Of a stretch of 64,000 nt of DNA, positions 45,965-53,678 are shown one piece after another. Source of the stretch: Hyphomicrobiaceae bacterium (lineage in GTDB: Bacteria > Pseudomonadota > Alphaproteobacteria > Rhizobiales > Hyphomicrobiaceae); the NCBI GenBank assembly GCA_022844275.1, contig JALHMB010000001.1:186001-250000 (forward strand), in the 5' to 3' direction. The notes under the pieces were generated by a model. That model ran no database searches. It saw only the letters and a program-made list of their open reading frames with translations, and was not told the origin of the DNA. A program made the translations under genes and the position numbers. Position 1 is the first letter of the stretch, and each line of letters begins with the position of its first letter.

Positions 45965-46603
45965 TCAGATGCAGCGGGCCTTCGCCGGTGCGTGAGCCTC
46001 GAAGGATGCGAAGAGCGATTGGAGTGACCCCACGCCCTCGCGACGTAAATCGAAGCTGCGCGGATGTCGTAGCCACTGGTCGCAGAGGCCGATCATCACG
46101 CTGTGCAACGTCAGGGCGGCAATCCGCGGCGGCCAATTCGGGGACAGGCTGCCTGCCTCGGCGGCTCGTGTCAGAAGGCGGACGAACAGCTCACGCGAGC
46201 GCAAGATTTCCTCGCGTCTGCGGTCGGCGAGCTTCTGCAGCTCACCCAAGGACTCGCACCGATGCATCATGATCGCAAGGAGACGCTGGCGCGCCTTGTC
46301 GGCTGCGAGCAACTCCAGCGCGCTGCGGCAGATGGCATGGAGCGCATCGAGCGGATCGACCGTCTTGTCCGCGGCATTGCGGGCGAGCTCTTCCTCCTGA
46401 GGGAAGCGCCGGCGGTCAAGCAGTGCATTGAGCAGATCCGCCTTGCCGCGGAAGTGGTGATAGATAGCACCGCGCGTCGTTCCGGCGGCGCGGGCGATGT
46501 CATTGAGCGTGGTGCGGGTGACGCCTTTGATCCAGAAAACGGCCTCCGCAGCATCCAGCAAGGCTTGCCTCGTCTGCTCCGCTTCGATTTTTGTCCGGCG
46601 CAT
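45965..46603 (-). CDS. TetR/AcrR family transcriptional regulator
   Basis: 212 residues from ATG 46603. The helix-turn-helix (about 10-56: TRQALLDAAEAVFWIKGVTRTTLNDIARAAGTTRGAIYHHFRGKADLL) is nearly canonical for AcrR/TtgR repressors. The C-terminal ligand domain follows with TetR_C-like AcrR helices (LLAIMMHRCESLGELQ...). It is upstream of the RND adaptor and pump on the same strand and should repress them until a substrate binds. A palindrome at 45864-45883 is the candidate target. Confidence 0.9.
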   Translation of the reverse strand: MRRTKIEAEQTRQALLDAAEAVFWIKGVTRTTLNDIARAAGTTRGAIYHHFRGKADLLNALLDRRRFPQEEELARNAADKTVDPLDALHAICRSALELLAADKARQRLLAIMMHRCESLGELQKLADRRREEILRSRELFVRLLTRAAEAGSLSPNWPPRIAALTLHSVMIGLCDQWLRHPRSFDLRREGVGSLQSLFASFEAHAPAKARCI

Positions 46604-46835
46604 GCTCTCTCGATCGTATCTGTGCCGGAAATCACGCCAATGAATAACGCAACGACAATCAAATCTCGGTGGCGCGCGACACGGGTCCAGCAACCCGAGT
46701 ATGGCTATCGATCCAGCAGCCGAGGATGGGTGTCAATAGCATCGCGCAAGCCTCCCCGGACAGCCTCGCAGGATTGGCGCGGTTTCGCCGGCGCGGGGGC
46801 CTGCTGTAAGCTACAGGTCCATCCGGAGGACAGGC

Positions 46836-47753
46836 GTGCCCAATAGAAGACTTCCCGCACTCGGCGCCTTGCGTGCATTCGAAGTGCTCGCCCGCGCAGG
46901 CACACTCACCAAAGCTGCAGACGAGCTGTGCGTCACACCCTCGGCCGTGGGGCATCAGGTGCGGGCGCTGGAAGCCTGGCTTGGCACGCCATTGTTTGAA
47001 GCGAAGGGCCGCCAGCGCGTACTGACTGCGGACGGTGCGCGATTAGCCGGCGACATCGGCAAGGCTTTCGACCAAATCGAGTTCGCCTGTCGAGCGGTGG
47101 CCCAGCCCGCCGGACAAGAGTTGCACGTCAATGTCACGCCAACCTTTGCGATCCGCTGGCTGGTCCCGCGTCTTGGACGTTTCCATGCCCGCCACCCCGA
47201 CGTCGCCGTCCACATCGAGACGAGCGCCAAGCCCACAGATGTTTCGCGTGAGAACATGCACGCCGCATTGCGCTTCGGTAAGCCGCCCTGGACTGGCCTC
47301 ACCTCCGAGCTGATCTTCATGGAGGATGTCTTTCCGGTTTGCCATCCCAAGCTGCTCACTGGCCGCAAGAGACTGAGCAAGCCGGAGGACCTGCGCCATC
47401 ACACGCTGTTGCACTCGCTCTATCGTCGCGATGACTGGTCGAGATGGCTCGAAGCTGCCGGTGTCGAAAAAGCAATCGTCGATCCGACGCAAGGCCTCAC
47501 CTTCGATCTGACAACGATGGCCATCGACGCCGCTGAGAACGGGCTCGGCGTTGCCATGACGCGGGAAGCTCAGGTGACGGCCGTCATCGAAAGCGGCCGC
47601 CTCATCGCTCCTTTCCGCCGCGACTACTTACGAGGCGAAGGCTGCTATTTTCTCGCCAAGCCGGCGCTATGGGGCGAGCCTCACGTTGCATCTTTCAGGC
47701 TATGGCTCCTGGAGGAGGCGCGCCGTGCCTTTCCGGAGAAGGCGGACGCCTAA
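46836..47753 (+). CDS. LysR-type transcriptional regulator, GcvA-like
   Basis: 305 residues from a GTG at 46836 with GGAGGA five bases upstream. The N-terminal helix-turn-helix reads LPALGALRAFEVLARAGTLTKAADELCVTPSAVGHQVRALEAWLG, the GcvA pattern, and the periplasmic-binding-type effector domain occupies about 90-300. It is the first gene of a plus-strand string that continues with two CaiB-family genes, a protein of unknown family and the UGSC selenoprotein, and probably controls them. The 115 bases to the next start may hold its target promoter. Confidence 0.9.
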   Translation: MPNRRLPALGALRAFEVLARAGTLTKAADELCVTPSAVGHQVRALEAWLGTPLFEAKGRQRVLTADGARLAGDIGKAFDQIEFACRAVAQPAGQELHVNVTPTFAIRWLVPRLGRFHARHPDVAVHIETSAKPTDVSRENMHAALRFGKPPWTGLTSELIFMEDVFPVCHPKLLTGRKRLSKPEDLRHHTLLHSLYRRDDWSRWLEAAGVEKAIVDPTQGLTFDLTTMAIDAAENGLGVAMTREAQVTAVIESGRLIAPFRRDYLRGEGCYFLAKPALWGEPHVASFRLWLLEEARRAFPEKADA

Positions 47754-47868
47754 TCAAAAACTGGCGATCCTGTACTTTTCCTCCAACATGGTTGGAGATT
47801 TCCTTCCTTGCGCCGAGCGGCAAGGGGGCTACCATTCCGTGATCCGCATGCCTCTCGAGCGAGATAAA

Positions 47869-49089
47869 ATGCTCAACGCGACGCCCACAGCCCGGCCCGA
47901 CGGCGGCGCCCTCGCGGGAATTCGTGTCGTCGAGCTCGCGAATTTTGTTTCAGGCCCGTTCATCGGCATGCAGCTCGCCGATTACGGCGCCGATGTCATC
48001 AAGATCGAGCATCCCACCCGCGGCGACGGCATCCGCACCTGGGGCAATCGCAAGAACGGCATCGGGCTTTATCACAAAGTCCTCAATCGCAACAAAAGGA
48101 GCGTCTCGGCCGATCTTGGCACGACGCTCGGCGTGGAAGTCGTGCGCCGGCTCGTCGCGCGCGCCGACGTCCTGATCGAGAACTTCAGGCCGGGCACGCT
48201 CGAGGAATGGGGCCTCGGCTATGACATGCTGTCAGCGATCAATCCGGGCCTCGTGCTCGTGCGCGTATCGGGTTTTGGCCAGACAGGCCCCTATCGCGAG
48301 CGCTCGGGCTTCGGCTCGCTCGCCGAGGCGATGACGGGCTTTGCCTACACGAACGGCTTTGCCGACCGCCCACCGCTACTGCCGAGCTTCGCCATGGCGG
48401 ACACGACAACGGGTCTCGCCGGTGCATTCCTCACGCTTGCCGCACTCGAAGCTCGCCGCAGCAATGGCGGGCGCGGTCAGGTCATCGACCTCCCGATCTA
48501 CGAGCCGATGCTCTCGCTCATGGGCGGGCAGATCGTGGACTTCGATCAGCTCGGCATCGTCCAGCAGCGACAGGGTAGCCGCCTGCCGCTCGTCTCTCCG
48601 CGCAACACCTTCCGCACCCGTGACGGTGGATGGATCGCACTCTCGGGTGGCGCGCACGCTGTATTTCAAAGGCTCTGTACTGCGCTCGATGTGCCGGAGC
48701 TGGCGAACGATCCGCGCTTCAGCGACAACCAGAAGCGCATACAAAACACCGATGCCATCGAGTTGGCCCTGCAGGAGGCCATCGGCAAGTTCACCCTGGA
48801 CGAGGTTGCGACACGGCTGCGCGAACACGATGCGCCGGGCGCGCCAGTGTACAGCGTCGCCGATATGTTCGACGATCCGCACATCCTGGCGCGCGAGAAC
48901 ATCACCAGCGTCCAGGATGATGAACTCGAAGATCACATCCAGATGCCGAACGTGATCGGCAAGTTTTCCGCTACGCCCGGCGTCGTGAAGCACGCGGCGC
49001 AGAGGCTGGGCGCGAGCAACATGGATGTGCTCGTCAAGGAACTTGGCTTTGACGAGCAAGAGCTCACTGCGGCCGGCATCGCGTTGTGA
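47869..49089 (+). CDS. CaiB/BaiF family CoA-transferase
   Basis: 406 residues from ATG 47869 (preceded by GAGCGAG); ATG 47848 is also possible. Family III CoA-transferase: LAGIRVVELANFVSGPFIGMQLADYGADVIKIEHP opens it, ENFRPGTLEEWGLGYDML and VRVSGFGQTGPYRERSGFGSLAEAMTGF follow, and the catalytic Asp is likely that in SFAMADTTTGLAGAF. It moves CoA between carboxylic acids in the cytosol. It is the first structural gene after the LysR regulator, with another CaiB-family gene 31 bases on. The acid substrate is unknown. Confidence 0.9.
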   Translation: MLNATPTARPDGGALAGIRVVELANFVSGPFIGMQLADYGADVIKIEHPTRGDGIRTWGNRKNGIGLYHKVLNRNKRSVSADLGTTLGVEVVRRLVARADVLIENFRPGTLEEWGLGYDMLSAINPGLVLVRVSGFGQTGPYRERSGFGSLAEAMTGFAYTNGFADRPPLLPSFAMADTTTGLAGAFLTLAALEARRSNGGRGQVIDLPIYEPMLSLMGGQIVDFDQLGIVQQRQGSRLPLVSPRNTFRTRDGGWIALSGGAHAVFQRLCTALDVPELANDPRFSDNQKRIQNTDAIELALQEAIGKFTLDEVATRLREHDAPGAPVYSVADMFDDPHILARENITSVQDDELEDHIQMPNVIGKFSATPGVVKHAAQRLGASNMDVLVKELGFDEQELTAAGIAL

Positions 49090-49120
49090 TCTCCGGCACG
49101 CGCAATTCGGAAGGTGAACG

Positions 49121-50287
49121 ATGACGGAAAAAAAGGGCGGGCCGCTCGCAGGCATCAAGATCATCGAGATCGCCGGGATCGGGCCGGCACCTCTTTGCTC
49201 TTCACTCCTCGCGGATATGGGCGCCGACATCGTCCGTATTGACCGGCCCGAGCCGACCGGCCTCGGCTTTGAATTCGCCGGCCCGCGCGCGGACGTACGC
49301 CGCCGTGGTCGTCCCTCGGTTGCCATCGACCTCAAGAACCCAAAGGGCGTCGAGACCTTACTGCGCATGATCGAGCAGGCGGATGCCTTGATCGATCCCA
49401 TGCGGCCGGGCGTCATGGAGCGGCTCGGTCTCGGCCCTAAGATCTGCCATAAGCGCAATCCGCGCCTCGTGTATGGCCGCATGACTGGCTGGGGGCAGCA
49501 TGGCCCCCTCTCGACCGCCGCCGGGCACGACATCAACTACATTTCGCTCTCCGGCGTCCTGCACGCGATCGGTCCGCGCGAGCGGCCCGTTCCACCGCTC
49601 AATGTCGTCGGCGATATGGGCGGCGGCGCAATGTTCCTGCTCACGGGCTTGCTGGCAGGAATTCTGGAAGCAAAGACCTCCGGCCTCGGGCAGGTCGTCG
49701 ATGTTGCCATGACCGAGGGATCGGCCTATCTCGCGCTTGCATGCTTCGGGCTCGCGGCCGTCGGCGAATGGTCCGAACAGCGCGAGGATAATTTCATCGA
49801 TGGCGGCGCACCGTTCTGGCGCTGCTACAAAACCAAGGACGACAAGTTCATTTCGGTCGGCGCCGTCGAGGCGAAGTTCTACGATATTCTTCTGCGGACG
49901 CTCGGCCTCGATCCCGCCGAATGCCCTCCACAGTTCGATCGTGCACGCTGGCCACAGATGCGCGAGCGCTTCTCTGCCCTCTTCAGGCAGAAGACGCGGG
50001 ATGAGTGGTGCACGCTCATGGAAGGTACCGACATCTGCTTCGCGCCCGTGCTGAGTTTTTCCGAAGCCGCCGAGCATCCGCACAACAAGGCACGCGGCAG
50101 CTTCGTCTCCGTCGACGGCATCGTGCAGCCCGGACCGGCGCCGCGCTTCAGCCGCACGCCGTCGAGCGTCAAGGGCGGGCCTCCGGCCTTCGGCGCGCAT
50201 ACGGAGACGACACTCAAGGCCTGGGGCTTTTCGAGCGACGAACTGGCCGCGTTGAAGGCCGAGAAGGCGATCGGGCGGCAGGTATGA
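49121..50287 (+). CDS. CaiB-family protein, alpha-methylacyl-CoA racemase type
   Basis: 388 residues. It starts LAGIKIIEIAGIGPAPLCSSLLADMGADIVRIDRP. The segment TAAGHDINYISLSGVLHAIG and the following VVGDMGGGAMFLLTGLLAGILEA hold the His and Asp that serve as acid/base in alpha-methylacyl-CoA racemases, so it is more probably a racemase than a CoA-transferase. Racemases prepare 2-methyl-branched acyl-CoAs for an S-specific acyl-CoA dehydrogenase, and one lies in the converging operon (54841-56004). It is in one string with the CaiB gene before and the unknown 357-residue gene after. Confidence 0.87.
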   Translation: MTEKKGGPLAGIKIIEIAGIGPAPLCSSLLADMGADIVRIDRPEPTGLGFEFAGPRADVRRRGRPSVAIDLKNPKGVETLLRMIEQADALIDPMRPGVMERLGLGPKICHKRNPRLVYGRMTGWGQHGPLSTAAGHDINYISLSGVLHAIGPRERPVPPLNVVGDMGGGAMFLLTGLLAGILEAKTSGLGQVVDVAMTEGSAYLALACFGLAAVGEWSEQREDNFIDGGAPFWRCYKTKDDKFISVGAVEAKFYDILLRTLGLDPAECPPQFDRARWPQMRERFSALFRQKTRDEWCTLMEGTDICFAPVLSFSEAAEHPHNKARGSFVSVDGIVQPGPAPRFSRTPSSVKGGPPAFGAHTETTLKAWGFSSDELAALKAEKAIGRQV

Positions 50288-50356
50288 TTTCCGCGCGTTT
50301 GACATCAACGTCTTGCTAGGGGAGCCTGCGGAAAGAGCTCCGGAGGACGTACGCTC

Positions 50357-51430
50357 ATGCAGCTTTCCATCAAGCCGCCGCTGACATCGAAGGCCTATGA
50401 CGTCGAGGATTTCGCGGCCGCGCAGGAGTTCTTTCACAGCCGTGGCTGGACGGACGGCCTGCCTGTCGTGCCGCCGACGGAAGCTGCCGTCGAGGCATGT
50501 CTCGAGTGGGCGGGAATGCCCCCCGATCAGCTGCTCGGCGTCGAACCCGTGCGGACCCAGCCGATCACCGCCGAAAAGCTTGCGGTCAACGCCGTCATGG
50601 CGGGATGCCTGCCGATGCATTTCCCGGTCGTCGCAACAGCTTGGCAGGCCATGATGAAGGATGAATTCCTTCTGCACGGCGTGACGTCGAGCACCGGCGG
50701 CTGCGCGGTGATGATCATCATCAATGGGCCGGTGCGTCTCGAGATCGGCGCGAGCGGTACGTTCAATGCGCTCGGCAACAGCGATCGCGCGACGTCGGCC
50801 ATCGGTCGCGCCATCCGGCTCGCGCTGATCAATTTGATGGACTTGCGGCCCGGCGAGGTCGATCGCGCGACGCTCGGCCATCCCGGCAAGTTTTCCTACT
50901 GCCTCGCCGAGGATGAGGAGGACATGACGTGGGAGCCGCTGCATATCCAGCGCGGCATGCCACCGGGCACGTCGGGCGTGACGGTCTTCGCCGGCATGGG
51001 CCCACGCCAGATCATGAATGAGTGGACGACCGATCCGAAGGAAATCCTGGAGACGTTCGCCGCCGAGATGCGCGCCAATCAGCTCCACTATTCGATCTAT
51101 GGCGGCAACTACGTTATCGTCATCCCTAAGCAGCTCCGCGATCACATTCAGGGCGCGGGCTGGACAAAGAAGGACATTGCCGAGTTCATCTTCGAGCGCG
51201 CGCGCGTCCAGCGTGGCGAGTGGGCGAACGTCGGCAAGGGCTCCGTCGTGCGCGATCGGGCAACGAAAGTGCATCCGGCATTGCAGTCGCCTGATGATCT
51301 TCTCGTCGTTGCGGCTGGCGGGCCGGCTGGCGGTTTCGGCGCTGTCATCCCGCCGTGGATGGGCAGCAAGACGCGGGCTGTTACCGCAGCCATCGGCGTC
51401 TGCGTGGATTGTGAACCGCCGAAGCGGTGA
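50357..51430 (+). CDS. Conserved-looking protein of unknown family, next to UGSC selenoprotein
   Basis: 357 residues, soluble, no signal or membrane segment. I do not recognise the family. Visible marks are WTDGLPVVPPT (31-41), MAGCLPMHFP (81-90), the glycine-rich SSTGGCAV with Cys116, NALGNSDRATSAIGRAIRL and a C-terminal CVDC (Cys349 and Cys352), which could be a redox or metal pair. A GGAGGAC ribosome site precedes the ATG. Its stop overlaps the region just before the UGSC selenoprotein, whose start is 41 bases on, so the two are almost certainly cotranslated and may form a complex or act in sequence. It lies in the LysR/CaiB string. Confidence 0.75.
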   Translation: MQLSIKPPLTSKAYDVEDFAAAQEFFHSRGWTDGLPVVPPTEAAVEACLEWAGMPPDQLLGVEPVRTQPITAEKLAVNAVMAGCLPMHFPVVATAWQAMMKDEFLLHGVTSSTGGCAVMIIINGPVRLEIGASGTFNALGNSDRATSAIGRAIRLALINLMDLRPGEVDRATLGHPGKFSYCLAEDEEDMTWEPLHIQRGMPPGTSGVTVFAGMGPRQIMNEWTTDPKEILETFAAEMRANQLHYSIYGGNYVIVIPKQLRDHIQGAGWTKKDIAEFIFERARVQRGEWANVGKGSVVRDRATKVHPALQSPDDLLVVAAGGPAGGFGAVIPPWMGSKTRAVTAAIGVCVDCEPPKR

Positions 51431-51471
51431 ACTTCGGCAAATCGGAGGAAACGCGTGCAAGGACACGAGAC

Positions 51472-51987
51472 ATGAAGGTCCTGGATCCAACCAACGAAAT
51501 GAAGGCGACGGGCGTGGTGCTCTCGCCGCGGCTCGCCTCCTTCGAGGGGATGACCGTCGGCATCATCACCAATGCCAAGGAAGGCACAAAGGGGTACTTC
51601 ACCCACCTCGAACGCTTGTTACGTGAACAAGGCGCGACGGATGTCGTGTGGCGCGAGAAGTCCAACTACAGCGCGCCCATGGATGCGCACATCGTGCAGG
51701 AGCTCACGAACTGGCACGCGGTGTTCACCGGTGTCGGAGATTGAGGGAGCTGCTCGTCGTGCAGTCTGCATGACACGATAACATCTGAACGCAACGGCGT
51801 TCCGGCAGTCGGCGTGATGACCACGCGCTTCGTGAGCGCGGCGGAGCTCATGTGCCGCGTGCTCGGGGTACCGGGCTTCAAATTCGCGGTGATCGATCAC
51901 CCGATCAGCAGTGCATCGAACGAGCTGCTGGAAGCCTACGCACGGGCGACGATCGAGCAGGCCGAGCAGATCCTGCTGCAACCGTAG
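51472..51987 (+). CDS. UGSC-family selenoprotein (in-frame TGA = selenocysteine 91)
   Basis: 171 residues if the TGA at 51742-51744 is read as selenocysteine. The ATG at 51472 has AAGGA eight bases upstream. The first 90 residues form a small alpha/beta unit (SFEGMTVGIITNAKEGTKGY, then TDVVWREKSNYSAPMD) ending TGVGD. After TGA the same frame continues G-S-C-S-S-C, LHDTITSERNGVPAVGVMTT and IDHPISSASNELLEAY to a TAG at 51985, all typical of the UGSC family named for its U-G-S-C motif. The Sec and Cys94/Cys97 form a likely thiol/selenol redox centre. A stem-loop of SECIS type follows the TGA. The enzyme's reaction is unknown. Cysteine replaces Sec in many relatives. A broken gene is the alternative, but the intact 80-codon second half argues against it. 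Confidence 0.85.
51742..51778 (+). promoter_or_regulatory. Candidate bacterial SECIS element
   Basis: Directly after the TGA, arms 51756-51762 (GTCGTGC) and 51768-51774 (GCATGAC) pair over seven bases (one G-U) around the loop AGTCT. The loop G-U (51764-51765) is about 20 bases past the TGA, within the spacing of bacterial SECIS hairpins recognised by SelB. Two further pairs (51754-55 with 51777-78) extend the stem past a bulge. Confidence 0.65.
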
Positions 51988-52039
51988 ATCGGGTCGCGCA
52001 GGCACGTCGGCGCCTCATGTTGGCGCCGGCGTGGCTTCT

Positions 52040-52543
52040 TCATTGCTCTATTGCATGGCCCCGCTTCGGCACCAGGACGGTTCGCTCGAAGCTCATGAAC
52101 TGTACGCCATCGGCCTTCTTGCCGATGGTGCGGACGGTGACGATCCCTTGCGTGGGACGTGACGAGGACTCGCGCTTTCCGAGAACTTCTGATTCCGCAT
52201 AAATCGTATCGCCGACAAAGACCGGTGCCGTCAGCTTGATGTCGTTCCAGCCGAGATTGCCAATCGCCTGCTGGCTGACGTCACTGACGCTCATGCCCAC
52301 CACCATCGACAGCGTAAGGCAGCTGTTGACCAGCGGCTGCTTGAACTCGGACTTGGCCGCGTAGGATTTATCGAAGTGCAGAGGATGGGTGTTCATCGTC
52401 AGCAGCGTGAACCAGATATTGTCAGTCTCCGTGATCGTTCGTCCCGGGCGATGCTCGTAGATATCGCCGACATGGAAGTCTTCGAAGCACCTGCCGAAGG
52501 TCTCGCGATAACGCTGTCCTTCGATCTCCTTCGGATGCTGCAT
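52040..52543 (-). CDS. MaoC-family acyl-CoA hydratase
   Basis: 167 residues, one hot-dog domain. The hydratase signature is seen in TETDNIWFTLLTMNTHPLHFDKSYA, where the Asp/His pair acts on the enoyl-CoA; the N-T-H-P-L-H-F-D form resembles hydratases of mesaconyl-CoA and itaconyl-CoA-type substrates. It is the last gene of the minus-strand string acyl-CoA dehydrogenase, CaiB, CaiB, MaoC, and ends 52 bases from the end of the converging selenoprotein gene. It probably hydrates the unsaturated CoA ester made by the dehydrogenase. Confidence 0.88.
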   Translation of the reverse strand: MQHPKEIEGQRYRETFGRCFEDFHVGDIYEHRPGRTITETDNIWFTLLTMNTHPLHFDKSYAAKSEFKQPLVNSCLTLSMVVGMSVSDVSQQAIGNLGWNDIKLTAPVFVGDTIYAESEVLGKRESSSRPTQGIVTVRTIGKKADGVQFMSFERTVLVPKRGHAIEQ

Positions 52544-52547
52544 CCTT

Positions 52548-53678
52548 TTATTCTCCGGGAGTTGGTGAGCCAGGATTCATGATGGCCTGCGTGTGCTCGC
52601 CGAGGCGTGGTTCACGCAGCACCGGCGATGCCGGCTCGTGACGGAAATGAATGGGCGGACCCACGTGCGTGCGGCCCTGCGCGTCTTTCAGCAACATTCC
52701 GCGCGCCTGGAGGTTCTCGTGCGCAAAGGCCTCGGGCAGAGTGTTGACGCGGCCGTAGCAGACATCGAGCGTGGCGAGATAGGCGTCCCACTCGGCGAGC
52801 GTCTTGCTGCGGAAGACCTCCGCAAGAAAGTGCATGACCGGCTGCTGGTGCGGCCCCGGACCGCGCAGGCACAGCTCGGCGAGATCCGGGCGGCCCAGCG
52901 CGCCGAGCAGGTTATGGATGAACTTCGGTTCCTGTCCGGCGAGGACGAGAAAGCGACCGTCGCGTGTCTCATAGGGACGGTAGAAAGCCGCGCCACCGGT
53001 CGTGCGCTCGTGCGTCGGAATCGGCTGTCGGCCTTCCGCAAGCGTGGGGCCGAGGATGTTCAACATCGCGCCGACTGTGACGTCGTGCATGCTGATGTCG
53101 ATGTAGTCACCGTGTCCCGTCTGGTTCCGTCGCAGCAGCGCCATCAGAACAGCGGAGAGGCCCTGCAGCCCCGCGAGCACGTCCGCCACGGGGATCGCGG
53201 GCATGGCCGGCTTGCCATCGCCGCCGAGTGACGCGGTGAGCAATCCGCTTTCGGCTTCCAGAGCCAGGTCATGCGCGGGACGGCCACTAAAGGGGCCCTC
53301 CTGCCCGAAGGCGCTGATCGAGCAGTAGACGATGCGAGGATTGCGCGCACGTACGGCCTCGTAGCCAACACCGAGCCGATCGACCACACCGGGCCGAAAA
53401 GACTCGACGACGACATCGGCAGTCTCGCACAGCTCGAGCAGCCACTCGCGCTGATCGCCATTCTTGAGATCGACGACGATGCTCTTCTTGCCGCGGTTGA
53501 GGTTGCGGAAGAAGACCGTGCTCTGCCCGTCGGAGAGCCCGATATGGCGGCCCGGGTCACCCTCACCCGGCACTTCGACCTTGATCACCTCCGCCCCGTG
53601 ATCGGCCATGGCAAGCGTGAGATAGGGCCCCGGCAGGAAGACGGAGAGATCAACGACGCGGATGCCATCGAGCTTCAT
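52548..53678 (-). CDS. CaiB/BaiF family CoA-transferase
   Basis: 376 residues from ATG 53678, which overlaps the end of the preceding CaiB gene by four bases (ATGA); the open frame extends to 54107 but only as a shadow of that gene. It starts LDGIRVVDLSVFLPGPYLTLAMADHGAEVIKVEVPGEGDPGRH and continues ESFRPGVVDRLGVGYEAVRARNPRIVYCSISAFGQEGP; the likely catalytic Asp is in IPVADVLAGLQGL. It should transfer CoA between organic acids. It is followed four bases later by the MaoC hydratase gene. Confidence 0.9.
   Translation of the reverse strand: MKLDGIRVVDLSVFLPGPYLTLAMADHGAEVIKVEVPGEGDPGRHIGLSDGQSTVFFRNLNRGKKSIVVDLKNGDQREWLLELCETADVVVESFRPGVVDRLGVGYEAVRARNPRIVYCSISAFGQEGPFSGRPAHDLALEAESGLLTASLGGDGKPAMPAIPVADVLAGLQGLSAVLMALLRRNQTGHGDYIDISMHDVTVGAMLNILGPTLAEGRQPIPTHERTTGGAAFYRPYETRDGRFLVLAGQEPKFIHNLLGALGRPDLAELCLRGPGPHQQPVMHFLAEVFRSKTLAEWDAYLATLDVCYGRVNTLPEAFAHENLQARGMLLKDAQGRTHVGPPIHFRHEPASPVLREPRLGEHTQAIMNPGSPTPGE

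Noticed and set aside
51427-51744. A short gene ending at TGA 51744, or a pseudogene broken there
   Set aside because: The sequence after the TGA stays in frame, keeps the UGSC-family pattern for 80 codons and has a SECIS-like stem, so selenocysteine reading is the better explanation.
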